A DNA stretch of 53,694 nt from CAIQIA01 sp049317465 (GCA_049317465.1 JBMOIF010000006.1:1-53694); one strand, 5' to 3'. Shown: positions 33,675 through 42,292, numbered from the stretch's first letter. A program made the numbers and translations. Notes: generated from the letters alone by a model not told the origin.

Positions 33675-34784
33675 GTGCCGATCGACGATCGTCCCCTCCG
33701 CCTGTTCCGACGGTCCGCCGTTGCCGCAGCCCTGACAGCCACCGCCATCGCCCTCGGTCGCAACGCCGGGGCCCTGGCCCAGGGTGAGCCGCCGGCCAGG
33801 ATCACCCAGCCCGATGCCTACATTCTCGGCCCGGGTGATCTGCTGCAGGTTGACCTGCTCGATCCCAAGCTCAAGGACCTGGGCGGTGCCACCCAGGTGC
33901 TCAACGACGGCACCGCGGTGTTTCCCCTGCTGGGGTCGGTGCCGGTGAGCGGCACCACCATCGACCAGGCCCGCGGCCTGCTCACCCGCCTCTACGGTCG
34001 CCAGGTGGTGCGCCCCGACCTCACCCTGCGCCTGCAGCAGTCGCGGCCGCAGCTCATCAGCGTCATCGGCGAGGTGAGCAATCCCGGTCTGTACACCCTC
34101 ACCCCCACCGAGAGTTCCGGCACCGCCAACGGCGGCAATCAGATCTCGGGCGTGCCCACCCTGATCACCGCCATCCAGAAGGCCGGCGGCCTCACCCAGC
34201 TCGCCGACCTGCGCAAGGTGCGGCTGTCCAGGCGGCTGATCGGTGCCCCGGGCCGTCTCAAGACCACCAGCCTCGACCTGGCGGCGCTGCTGCAGCGCGG
34301 CGATCAGCAACAGAACCCCTACCTCTTCGATGGCGACACGATCGAGGTGGGGCGGGCCGAGGCGCCGACCGATGCCGAGATCATGGAGCTGGCCGTGGCC
34401 AACTTCTCGCCGTCCTCGATCCGCGTCAACATCGTCGGTGAGGTCAAGGCCCCCGGCGAGAAGCAGCTCCGCGCCAACACCCCGCTGGTGCAGGCGATCC
34501 TGGCGGCCGGTGGGCCGGTCAACTTCCGCGCCCGCACGGGGAGCGTCGATCTGGTGCGGATCAACCGCAACGGCACCGCCACCCGTCAGGCCTTCGCCGT
34601 CAACTACGGCCAGGGGGTGTCGAGCACGGCCAACCCCCCCCTGCGGGACGGCGACACGATCATCGTCAACCGGTCGTTCTACGCGCAGATGGTCGATGGC
34701 TTCACGGCCGTCACCGCCCCGCTGTCGAGCCTCGTCAACGGCACGGCCATCTACAACGTCATCCGCACGGTCTCGGCCCCCTGA
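33675..34784 (+). CDS. Polysaccharide export protein (Wza-like, SLBB domains)
   Basis: The 369-residue protein has a signal peptide (RRSAVAAALTATAIAL, cleavage probably after ALA at about 35), with no lipobox Cys. The poly-export domain starts YILGPGDLLQVDLLDP (about 48-63). Two SLBB domains follow with VIGEVSNPGLYTL (about 131) and IVGEVKAPGEKQL (about 254). It should form the outer-membrane/periplasmic channel for the polymer made here. The GTG at 33675 is used. It converges on hsp20 with only seven bases between. Confidence 0.9.
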   Translation: MPIDDRPLRLFRRSAVAAALTATAIALGRNAGALAQGEPPARITQPDAYILGPGDLLQVDLLDPKLKDLGGATQVLNDGTAVFPLLGSVPVSGTTIDQARGLLTRLYGRQVVRPDLTLRLQQSRPQLISVIGEVSNPGLYTLTPTESSGTANGGNQISGVPTLITAIQKAGGLTQLADLRKVRLSRRLIGAPGRLKTTSLDLAALLQRGDQQQNPYLFDGDTIEVGRAEAPTDAEIMELAVANFSPSSIRVNIVGEVKAPGEKQLRANTPLVQAILAAGGPVNFRARTGSVDLVRINRNGTATRQAFAVNYGQGVSSTANPPLRDGDTIIVNRSFYAQMVDGFTAVTAPLSSLVNGTAIYNVIRTVSAP

Positions 34785-34791
34785 GCGTTCC

Positions 34792-35268
34792 TCAGCTCTC
34801 GACCCCGTTGATCTTCACCTCAATGGTGCGGGCCTGGGTGGCAGCGGTCTTGGGCAGTTCGACCTCCAGCAACCCGTCGTGGAAATGGGCTTCGATGGCG
34901 CCGGCCTCGACGTTGTCCGGCAGGCTGAAGCTCCGCAGGAAGTGGCCGTAGGAGCGCTCAAGCCGGTGGAAGCGCTGGCCCTGGCTTTCCTCCTCCCGGC
35001 GCCGGCTCCCTTCGAGGGTGAGCACGTCGTTCTGGATGTTGATGGTCACGTCCTCCCGCTTCACGCCGGGGAGTTCCACCTTCAGCACGAACGACCGGTC
35101 GTTCTCGCCGATGTCGACGCAGGGGCACCATTCGCCGTTGGCGGCCATCTCGGGGGCCAGCATCGGCATCCAGCCCAGGGACCGTCCCGGCGTCCAGCCC
35201 AGGGACCGGCTCGTGCGCTCCAGCAGGTTTTCGACATCCCGCAGGGCATCCCACTTCATCAAAGTCAT
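34792..35268 (-). CDS. Small heat shock protein (Hsp20/alpha-crystallin)
   Basis: The 158-residue chaperone has an alpha-crystallin domain (about 50-145) including CPCVDIGENDRSFVLKVELPGVKREDV and the closing GLLEVELPK. The N-terminal arm contains a duplicated SLGW-x-PGR block encoded by two 16-base direct repeats at 35169-35208. Hsp20 holds unfolding proteins as an oligomer. It lies divergent to a COG1926-type phosphoribosyltransferase gene, a pairing known from stress loci. The ATG at 35268 matches the family start (MTLMKWD). Confidence 0.92.
   Translation of the reverse strand: MTLMKWDALRDVENLLERTSRSLGWTPGRSLGWMPMLAPEMAANGEWCPCVDIGENDRSFVLKVELPGVKREDVTINIQNDVLTLEGSRRREEESQGQRFHRLERSYGHFLRSFSLPDNVEAGAIEAHFHDGLLEVELPKTAATQARTIEVKINGVES
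35169..35208. repeat. Two 16-bp direct repeats, 24-bp period, inside hsp20
   Basis: TCCAGCCCAGGGACCG occurs at 35169-35184 and again at 35193-35208. The 24-base period keeps the frame and gives an eight-residue duplication in the N-terminal arm of Hsp20. It looks like a recent tandem duplication. Confidence 0.8.
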
Positions 35269-35410
35269 GGCGGTCAGTGACAGCGACAGATTCAGTGTCG
35301 GGGCCCCGTTCCCGGCGGGGGCTCCAACCCTGCACGGCTGCGGCACTGATGCCGCGCCCGTCGGGGGGGCCGCCCGCCGGTAGAGGAAGGGCAGCTTCTC
35401 CCCCAGGGCC
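35269..35410. promoter_or_regulatory. Divergent hsp20 / phosphoribosyltransferase spacer
   Basis: The 142 bases include a perfect six-base inverted repeat GCGGCA-ctga-TGCCGC (35340-35355) that may be an operator or hairpin. A gtagagga box (about 35381-35388) lies before the phosphoribosyltransferase start. No CIRCE element is present, so HrcA control of hsp20 is not supported. Confidence 0.35.
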
Positions 35411-36094
35411 ATGGCCGACGCACCCCACCGCTGGCGCAGCCGCTGCCATGCCGGCGGCCTGCTGGCCGAACACCTCGTCGCCGTCCTGCCGCCTGAGGTG
35501 GCCGCCGAGGGGCTGGTCATCGGCGTCCCCCGTGGCGGCATCGTCGTGGCGGCTGCCGTGGCCCACCGTCTGGGCCGGCCGCTGCTGAGCTGGTGTGCCC
35601 GCAAGCTCGCCGCCGATGTCAGCCCCGAGTACGCCATCGGCGCCATCGCCCCGGGAGGGGTTCTGCTGCTCCATGGCGACGAGGCACGGCGGCTGGGCAT
35701 GGAGGGGGCGGCCCTGCAGCGGGCCATCGCCCGCGAGAGCGCCGAGCTTGAGCGGCGTCGCAGCCGTTACGGCGATCCGCCGGCCGATGTCCTGCGTCGG
35801 CGGCACCTGGTCGTGGTCGATGACGGCCTGGCGACCGGCCTCACCATCGAGGCGATCCTGCAGTCCCTGGGGCAGCTCTCGCCGGCCTCCCTGCGGCTGG
35901 CGGTGCCGGTGGCCGACAGCACCACCATCGATCGCCTCCGCCCCCTTGTCGACGATCTGCTGGTGCTGCGTCGGGTCCGCGCGTTGCGCTCGGTGGGCGA
36001 GTGGTACGACGATTTCCGCCCCGTTGACGATGCCACCGTCATCGATCTGCTGGCCCGTGGCCGTGGTGCGACGGTGCTGCAGGCGGAGGCGTGA
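35411..36094 (+). CDS. Phosphoribosyltransferase-fold protein (COG1926-like)
   Basis: The 227-residue protein has GVPRGGIVVAAAVA (about 38-51) and the PRPP-binding loop VVVDDGLATGLTIEAIL (about 135-151), as in type I phosphoribosyltransferases. Members of this group have no assigned substrate and often sit in stress loci with Hsp20 and Usp genes, as here. It is clearly paralogous to the protein at 37398-38117. A nearly identical fold order and GVPRGG or GIPRGG block support this. The ATG at 35411 is preferred. Confidence 0.8.
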   Translation: MADAPHRWRSRCHAGGLLAEHLVAVLPPEVAAEGLVIGVPRGGIVVAAAVAHRLGRPLLSWCARKLAADVSPEYAIGAIAPGGVLLLHGDEARRLGMEGAALQRAIARESAELERRRSRYGDPPADVLRRRHLVVVDDGLATGLTIEAILQSLGQLSPASLRLAVPVADSTTIDRLRPLVDDLLVLRRVRALRSVGEWYDDFRPVDDATVIDLLARGRGATVLQAEA

Positions 36095-36206
36095 GTGCCG
36101 GGCCTCGGCGGCAGTCCTGCTGAGATCGCCGACGGGATGAGGAGCCTCGCGCCAAATGGGTGTTGGCTGCGCCGCCCCGCGCGGTCGTCTCTTCCCCGAA
36201 CACACC

Positions 36207-36512
36207 ATGACCGACTCCTCCCGTCCTGCCGCCGATCGGATGGCCGTGCTCCGCCGCAAGCCTCAGCGCATCTCGATCACCATCTCGCAGTCCACCTACG
36301 AACGCCTCGTGAGCCGTTCAGACCTCGAAGGACGTTCGGTGTCGAATCTGGCCGCCTATCTGCTCGAGAACGGCCTCGGCCTGGCCGAAGCCGGCAGCCG
36401 CGGCACCCCGGATGGCGTCGGCCACAAGCTCAACGGCGTCAACTATCTCAAGGGGCGCCCGGTGGGGGCCGGCTTCGTGCCGGATGGCCATGCCGGCAAG
36501 TCCCTGTTCTGA
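36207..36512 (+). CDS. Small ribbon-helix-helix-like protein
   Basis: The 101-residue protein has a basic segment followed by PQRISITISQSTYERLVSRSDLEGRSVSNLAAYLLENGL (about 18-56). This is the strand-helix-helix pattern of CopG/Arc-type DNA-binding proteins. The C-terminal 45 residues are Gly-rich and unfamiliar. The ATG at 36207 is chosen. An ATG at 36156 gives a poorer N-terminus. It could regulate nearby genes, but no toxin partner is adjacent. It converges on the sigma factor gene. Confidence 0.65.
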   Translation: MTDSSRPAADRMAVLRRKPQRISITISQSTYERLVSRSDLEGRSVSNLAAYLLENGLGLAEAGSRGTPDGVGHKLNGVNYLKGRPVGAGFVPDGHAGKSLF

Positions 36513-36525
36513 GACCCCGGCAGTG

Positions 36526-36547
36526 GTTCTCCCCGGCCGGGCTGGCC

Positions 36548-36560
<13 letters not shown>
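36526..36560. terminator. Candidate bidirectional hairpin between convergent genes
   Basis: CCCCGGC (36531-36537) pairs with GCCGGGG (36551-36557). The flanking GTTC and AAC extend the stem with one bulged base. It lies at the sigma factor stop codon, just beyond the ribbon-helix-helix-like gene. No T run is present. Confidence 0.35.
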
Positions 36561-37375
<815 letters not shown>

Positions 37376-37397
37376 GGAGCTCTGGGATGAGGTGTGC

Positions 37398-38117
37398 TCA
37401 TCCTGAAGTTGACGATCCCGGCGAAACGTCTCTGATGCCGGTCTGCGGCGCATCCCCGGCACTCCCGGCCAGGTGGGGCTGCAGCAGCTGCAGCACCTGT
37501 CGCAGTTCCACGGGCCCCAGCTGCCGGCACCAGCCCCGCCCGGTTTCCGGTTGCTCGGTACTGATCAGCACCAGGATGTTGTCCACCTCCGGGCGAAGGC
37601 AGCGGATCACCCCCTGCACGCCCACCGGCACGGCCAGGGTGATCGAGCGGGGCCACAGCTGTCGCAACGACCGCAGGGTGGCCTCCATCGTCAGCCCCGA
37701 GCCCAGATAGTCGTCGATCACGATCAGGTGGTGACCGGTGATCTCGGCCGGCCCGGGCTCGGCGAACAGCCGCTGATGGCGCTCGACCACGATCTGCTGA
37801 TGGCGGATCAGGTCCAGCAGGGTGCCCAGGGGCACATGCTGCAGCCGCACCTGATCGGGGTCGATGACGACGATCCCGCCCGGGGCCACCGCCCCCAGCC
37901 CCAGCCCGCCACTGCCGGGCAGCACCAGCCGTCGCGTCGACCAGCTCACCAGCGGACAGCCCTGCTGCCAGGCCACCGGCGCCGCCACCACCAGGCCGCC
38001 GCGGGGTATGCCGACGACGGTGATGGCCTCTCCGGGGCGCCAGAACATCGGCAGCCTGCGGGCCAGGTCCTTCCCGGCGCTGCTGCGGTCCGGCCAGGCC
38101 GGGACGTCGTCGCTCAT
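37398..38117 (-). CDS. Phosphoribosyltransferase-fold protein, paralogue of 35411-36094
   Basis: The 239-residue protein has VVGIPRGGLVVAAPVAW (about 34-50) and the loop LIVIDDYLGSGLTMEATL (about 129-146). Compared with its paralogue, the loop reads DDYLGSG against DDGLATG, and the N-terminal domain has lost the usual Lys/Asp spacing. Substrate or function may therefore have drifted. It starts inside the stop of a 62-residue gene (ATGA-type overlap) and is followed after 22 bases by the sigma factor gene, so the three probably share a transcript. The C-terminal tail (RDVSPGSSTSG) is disordered. Confidence 0.75.
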   Translation of the reverse strand: MSDDVPAWPDRSSAGKDLARRLPMFWRPGEAITVVGIPRGGLVVAAPVAWQQGCPLVSWSTRRLVLPGSGGLGLGAVAPGGIVVIDPDQVRLQHVPLGTLLDLIRHQQIVVERHQRLFAEPGPAEITGHHLIVIDDYLGSGLTMEATLRSLRQLWPRSITLAVPVGVQGVIRCLRPEVDNILVLISTEQPETGRGWCRQLGPVELRQVLQLLQPHLAGSAGDAPQTGIRDVSPGSSTSG

Positions 38118-38302
38118 GGGGCTCCCGTCGGGCCCGTCGCCCCGTCACCGTCGCCGCCGTCATGGACGGCGAAGCGGCAGGCATCCTGGGCGCCACGGAT
38201 GTAGCCCGCCACGAACCACAGGGCCTGGGAGCTGTCGGCGCCGGTCAGCAGGTCGAGCAGATCGATCGGATTGCTGCCGATCTCCCAGGGGTTGGGTTCC
38301 AT
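38114..38302 (-). CDS. 62-residue protein of unknown function
   Basis: The protein begins MEPNPWEIGSNPIDLLDLLT. A compact, partly hydrophobic middle (ALWFVAGYIRGAQDACRF) is followed by a Gly/Asp tail. I do not recognise a family. It is supported by a four-base overlap with the downstream phosphoribosyltransferase gene and by ctgaggagcc just upstream, the same ribosome-binding sequence found before the 68-residue peptide gene. It has no double-glycine motif, so it is probably not an exported substrate. An accessory or immunity role is conceivable. Confidence 0.55.
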   Translation of the reverse strand: MEPNPWEIGSNPIDLLDLLTGADSSQALWFVAGYIRGAQDACRFAVHDGGDGDGATGPTGAP

Positions 38303-38401
38303 GGTGCGGCGGGCTCCTCAGGCAGGGCGTAAATGGATTGAACCGGTGCCGGCGGCGGCGGCGACAGCCACCGGCCGATCCGCCGCGCATCCGCGCCGGA
38401 C

Positions 38402-39604
38402 TCAGAGCGGTCGTTCGAAGCGGTCGGCCAGGAAGCGCAGCACCGTCGTCATCCGTGTCGTCACGTCGGCATCCACCTCGAGGCCGGGCCGCAGGGGGCA
38501 ACTGCCGCGGCTGCTGCTCAGGCCCTGCCGCGACGGCCGCAGCCGCACCTCGTAGAGGCCGCGGCTCACCACGTCGTCGGCCACACTTTCGACCCGGGCC
38601 CGCAGCACGCCGAATTCCGAGCGGGAACAGCCATTGATCGTCACCATGGCCGGCTGGCCGGGCCGCAGGCGCGGCCGCTGGCGGCTGGTCACCTTCAGCA
38701 CGATCTCGTGGCGGGCCCCCGCCGGCGCGATGGTGGCCACCACCACCCCGGGGCGGATCACCTGCCCCCGGTGCCGCAGCACCGTGCCGAGCACGGTGCC
38801 GCCGGCGGGGGCCCGCAGCACGCTGTCCTGCCGATCCTGATCCAGCATCTGCAGGCGATGGCGGCGGTCATCGAGGCCTTTCTCGAGTTCCTCCGCCGCC
38901 ACCCGGGCCTGCAGGGCGCTGCGGCGCAGGGCGGCCAGGTCTTCGGCTCCCTGGGCCCGCTGTTCGTCGAGGCTCTGGCGCGCCTTGGCCAGGTCACTGC
39001 CGCCGATGCGCAGCCGGGCCTCCCGTTCTTCCACCAGGCTGCGGGCCACGGCCCCCTCGTTCTGCAGGGCCCGGAACCGCTCCAGTTCGCGCCGCTGGAA
39101 CTCCTCGGTGACCGCCGCCTTGTCACCGTCGCGGCGCACCGATTCCAGCCGGGCCAGCAGCATCCGGCGCGCCGCCTGCTCCTGCTCCTGCAGGGCCTGC
39201 TGCTCCTGCAACGACTGGCGTCGCTGGCGGCTGAGGCTCCCCATCTCCTGCAGCAGCAGCTGCCGCTCCCGGTCGAGGGCGGCGGTGTCGAGGCGCCCCA
39301 GCACCTGCCCCCGCCGCACCCGTTGGTCCGGGCGGATGCGCACCTCGGTCAGCACTCCCCCCAGCCGGCTCTGCAGCAGGTTGTTCTCCCCCAGGGGACG
39401 CACCACGCCGCCGGCCCGCACGGTCTCGGCCAGCGGCCACACCGCCAGGCCGATGCCGGTGCCCAGCAGGGCCAGCAACAGCCGCCTGCCGAGGGCCCGC
39501 GACCAGCGGTCGGGCGGCGGCAGCACGTCATCGATGTCGAGGGGGGGCAGTCCGGGGGGTGGGCCGGGGGGGCGGTCGTCGGGCCGGGAGGTGGACAGGG
39601 TCAT
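38402..39604 (-). CDS. HlyD-type membrane fusion protein of the peptide exporter
   Basis: The 400-residue adaptor has a Pro-rich cytoplasmic N-terminus and a single transmembrane helix (LLLALLGTGIGLAVWPL, about 41-57). A split lipoyl domain (RLGGVLTEVRIRPDQRVRRGQVLGRLD, about 80-106, and later VLRAPAGGTVLG) flanks a long coiled coil (about 110-270). A beta-barrel follows. It should link the inner-membrane transporter to an outer-membrane channel (TolC type), which is not in this window. It overlaps the transporter gene by four bases, and 99 bases separate it from the downstream 62-residue gene. Confidence 0.88.
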   Translation of the reverse strand: MTLSTSRPDDRPPGPPPGLPPLDIDDVLPPPDRWSRALGRRLLLALLGTGIGLAVWPLAETVRAGGVVRPLGENNLLQSRLGGVLTEVRIRPDQRVRRGQVLGRLDTAALDRERQLLLQEMGSLSRQRRQSLQEQQALQEQEQAARRMLLARLESVRRDGDKAAVTEEFQRRELERFRALQNEGAVARSLVEEREARLRIGGSDLAKARQSLDEQRAQGAEDLAALRRSALQARVAAEELEKGLDDRRHRLQMLDQDRQDSVLRAPAGGTVLGTVLRHRGQVIRPGVVVATIAPAGARHEIVLKVTSRQRPRLRPGQPAMVTINGCSRSEFGVLRARVESVADDVVSRGLYEVRLRPSRQGLSSSRGSCPLRPGLEVDADVTTRMTTVLRFLADRFERPL

Positions 39605-41826
39605 GGGGTGAGCAGATAGGGATGCAGTTCGAGGCAGTCGCCCAGCTCCTCCGGGCGGTTCTGGTGGCGCACCTGGCCGTTCTCGAGGTGGACGATCCAG
39701 TCGGCCCGGCGGATCACCGAGGGCCGATGGCTCACCAGCACCGTGGTGCGGCCCAGACGGTGACGCAGCAGCCGTTCCATCACCCGCTGCTCAAGGTCTG
39801 GGTCGAGGGCCGAGGTCGATTCATCCAGCAGCAGCACCGCCGGTTCCCCCACCAGGGCCCGGGCCAGGGCCAGCCGTTGCCGCTGCCCTCCCGAGAGGTT
39901 GAGGCCGAACTCGCCCAGCACGGTGTGATAGCCGTTGGGCAGGCTGTGGATGAAGTCGTCGGCCATGGTCAGTCGGCAGAGGTGCACCACCTCCTCGAAG
40001 CTCACGCCCGGATGGGCGAAGACGAAGTTGTCAAAGATGCTGCGGCTGAGGAACACCGCCTCCTGGGGCAGCAGCACCACCTGCCGGCGCAGGCTGTCGA
40101 TGTCGATGTCGGCTCCGTCGTAGGGGCCGAAGCGGATGCTGCCCGCCTCGAGCGGATAGAGGCCGGCGAGCAGCCGCACGAGGGTGCTCTTGCCGCAGCC
40201 CGACGGTCCCACCAGGGCCGTGACCTCGCCGCCGGGAATCTCGAGGGTCAGGTCGTTCAGCAGCCGGCGCCGGCCCGGATGGTGGAAGCTCACCCCGCTG
40301 CACCGGATCGGTTCACCCGGATCGATGCGCACCATGTGGCGATGGCGCCCGTCGGCATCCTCCGGCTCCTCCTGCAGCACATCGCTGAGGCGGCTGATGA
40401 CGATCCGCGAGCGCAGCAGGTTCTCGGTGGCACCCCCGAGGGCCCCCAGAAACACCAGCACGTTGGCGCTCATGCCATGGAAGGCCAGCAGCTGGCCGAT
40501 GGTCATCCGGCCCGAGAGCACGAAGGTGCTGCCGTACCACAACACGCCGATCGTCGTCAGGCTGGCCAGCAAGGTGGTGAGCGTGCCGGCCCGCAGCTCC
40601 AGCAGCAGGGCATCCCAGGCCAGGTGCGCCAGCCGGCCGAAGTTGCGCTGGAACTCCTGCCAGGCCTGCTGGTGGGCCGCCGTGGTGCGCAGCAGGGTCG
40701 AGCCGCGGAACACCTCCACCAGAAAGCCCTGGTTCTCAGCCGACTGCACCGTCAGGGCGCGGGTCCGTCGCTGCAGGGCGGGCAGCACGGCGGCATAGGC
40801 CAGCAGCACCAGGCCCTGGCCGGCGAGGGCCGCCAGGGTCAGGGGTGGGCTGTACATCGCCATCACCGCCAGCGAGATCAGCGCCACGCAGAACTGACTC
40901 GGCAGGGCGAGCATCACCTGACTCATCAGGTCCCGCAGCTGATCGATGTCGGCGAGACGGCTCACGGCCTCGCCGCTGCGCCTGCTCTCGAAATGGCTCA
41001 GGGGCAGGCGCAGCAGCCGCTGGCCGTAGTGCAGCACCATCTGCAGCCGCAGCTTCTGCCCGAAGTGACCCACCAGCACCCCTTGCATCAGGTTGAGCAG
41101 TGATCGGATCAGAAACAGCAGGGCGATCCCGAGACAGAAGCCCGCCAGCAGGCGTCCATCCCCACGCACCAGCACGTCATCGGTGAGCACCTGCATCAGC
41201 ACCGGCAGCGCCAGGGCCATCAGGCCGATCACCCCGTTGAGGGCGAAGGCCCGCCAGAGCAGCGGCCGGAAGGGAACCACCAGGGTGGCTAGCCAGCCCC
41301 AGCCGCCGGTGGCGGTGGTGTGCCGCTGCCGCTCGGCCTCCAGCCGCACCGGATCGGGTTCGAGCAGCAGCAGCACCCCGTCGTTCCAATGGCGCAGAAA
41401 GCTGTCGCGGTCGTGCCACTGCAGGCCATGGGCCGGATCGGCCACCAGCCAGCGCCCCCCCCGACGGCCATGCAGCACCACCCAGTGGCAGCCGTTCCAA
41501 TGGCAGATCAGCGGCAGGGGCACCTCGTCGAGGTGGTCGAGCAGATCCGGTCCGGCCTGGGCGGCACGGGTGTGAAAGCCCAGCCGTTCGGCCCCCCGCT
41601 GCAGTCCGAGCAGGGTGGTGCCGGTGCCGGTGGTTCCCACCAGGGCGCGGACCTCGGCCAGGTCGCGGCGCAGGCCGTGCTGGCGACAGACGCTGGCCAG
41701 GCAGGCGGCACCGCAGTCTTCGATGTTCCACTGGCGCACGCAGCTCCAGCGCCCGGCCCGGAGGGACCAGGCCAGCCCCCGCCCTTTGGCGGGACGGGAT
41801 CGTGTCGGGTCACTCCGGGAGAGCAT
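39601..41826 (-). CDS. Peptidase C39-containing ABC transporter (double-glycine peptide exporter)
   Basis: The 741-residue protein joins three domains. The C39 peptidase has oxyanion Gln32 and catalytic Cys38 in QWNIEDCGAAC, then His114 in GCHWVVLHG and Asp130 in VADPAHG. A six-helix membrane domain (about 190-470) follows. The ATPase has Walker A VGPSGCGKST (539-548), LSGGQRQR (644-651), and LLLDESTSALD (665-675). Such enzymes cut leaders after Gly-Gly and export the core peptide. It starts four bases after the 68-residue precursor gene, which strongly links substrate and exporter. The triad is intact, so it should be active. Confidence 0.95.
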   Translation of the reverse strand: MLSRSDPTRSRPAKGRGLAWSLRAGRWSCVRQWNIEDCGAACLASVCRQHGLRRDLAEVRALVGTTGTGTTLLGLQRGAERLGFHTRAAQAGPDLLDHLDEVPLPLICHWNGCHWVVLHGRRGGRWLVADPAHGLQWHDRDSFLRHWNDGVLLLLEPDPVRLEAERQRHTTATGGWGWLATLVVPFRPLLWRAFALNGVIGLMALALPVLMQVLTDDVLVRGDGRLLAGFCLGIALLFLIRSLLNLMQGVLVGHFGQKLRLQMVLHYGQRLLRLPLSHFESRRSGEAVSRLADIDQLRDLMSQVMLALPSQFCVALISLAVMAMYSPPLTLAALAGQGLVLLAYAAVLPALQRRTRALTVQSAENQGFLVEVFRGSTLLRTTAAHQQAWQEFQRNFGRLAHLAWDALLLELRAGTLTTLLASLTTIGVLWYGSTFVLSGRMTIGQLLAFHGMSANVLVFLGALGGATENLLRSRIVISRLSDVLQEEPEDADGRHRHMVRIDPGEPIRCSGVSFHHPGRRRLLNDLTLEIPGGEVTALVGPSGCGKSTLVRLLAGLYPLEAGSIRFGPYDGADIDIDSLRRQVVLLPQEAVFLSRSIFDNFVFAHPGVSFEEVVHLCRLTMADDFIHSLPNGYHTVLGEFGLNLSGGQRQRLALARALVGEPAVLLLDESTSALDPDLEQRVMERLLRHRLGRTTVLVSHRPSVIRRADWIVHLENGQVRHQNRPEELGDCLELHPYLLTP

Positions 41827-41830
41827 CGGA

Positions 41831-42037
41831 TCAGAACACTCCGGTCAGCAGTCCGTTCCCCTGGCTGATGGTCTGGACGCCGGGGAGCAGGGCGAAATTG
41901 AGCCCGAAGTTCAGCTGGTTGCCCAGCTGCACCACGGAGGTCGCACCCACGTTGATCGGGGCATTGACCGTCACGGGGGGCATGGCCCAGCCGCCGGTGA
42001 TGACGTCACACTGTGATGCGTCGAGGGTTTGCAACAT
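41831..42037 (-). CDS. Double-glycine leader peptide 1 (68 residues)
   Basis: The predicted leader MLQTLDASQCDVITGG (16 residues) ends in Gly-Gly. The 52-residue core begins WAMPPV and is hydrophobic, Asn/Gln/Gly-rich and free of Cys, Lys, Arg and His. The core contains PGVQTISQGN near its C-terminus, shared in pattern with peptide 2. A gaggag ribosome-binding site lies seven bases before the ATG. The gene lies four bases upstream of the C39 transporter gene. It may be a bacteriocin, signal or matrix (amyloid-like) peptide. The sequence does not decide between these. No modification enzyme is nearby. Confidence 0.8.
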   Translation of the reverse strand: MLQTLDASQCDVITGGWAMPPVTVNAPINVGATSVVQLGNQLNFGLNFALLPGVQTISQGNGLLTGVF

Positions 42038-42100
42038 GGCTCCTCAGGAGTAGGTGTTAAGAGGCCGGCGGCAGCCATCGCCGCCGCCGGCCGGGGCTGA

Positions 42101-42292
42101 TCAGGCGCCGGCGAAGGCCAGCTGGGCAGCGCTGTTGCCCTGGATGATCCCCTGGAAGCCGGGGTTCAGCAGGCCGACGGCGACGTTGGCGCCGGCGTTT
42201 TCCTGGCGGGAGTACTGACGGATGTACGCCACGTCGAACCAGCCGCCGCGCACGGTCTCGGCAGCGCACTCGTTGAGGGTGATGAGGGTCAT
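42101..42292 (-). CDS. Double-glycine leader peptide 2 (63 residues)
   Basis: The leader MTLITLNECAAETVRGG (17 residues) follows the L-x-T-L-(D/N) spacing of peptide 1 and ends GG, followed by Trp. The 46-residue core begins WFDVAYIRQYS, has no Cys and carries PGFQGIIQGN, matching peptide 1 at seven of ten positions in that block. It is the first gene of the peptide operon, 63 bases ahead of peptide 1. No good Shine-Dalgarno is close to the ATG. A hairpin lies 24 bases upstream. It is either a partner (two-peptide) or a paralogue of peptide 1. Confidence 0.78.
   Translation of the reverse strand: MTLITLNECAAETVRGGWFDVAYIRQYSRQENAGANVAVGLLNPGFQGIIQGNSAAQLAFAGA

Noticed and set aside
35340..35355. 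Inverted repeat upstream of hsp20 as a CIRCE heat-shock operator
   Set aside because: The sequence GCGGCA-ctga-TGCCGC has neither the TTAGCACTC arms nor the nine-base spacer of CIRCE.
38114..38302. The 62-residue gene as a third exported double-glycine peptide
   Set aside because: It has no Gly-Gly cleavage site in the first 25 residues and no leader resembling the two peptide precursors.
39559..41103. Plus-strand frame of 514 codons opposite the C39 transporter gene
   Set aside because: The minus-strand transporter has a full catalytic triad and all ATPase motifs. The plus-strand product has no domain.
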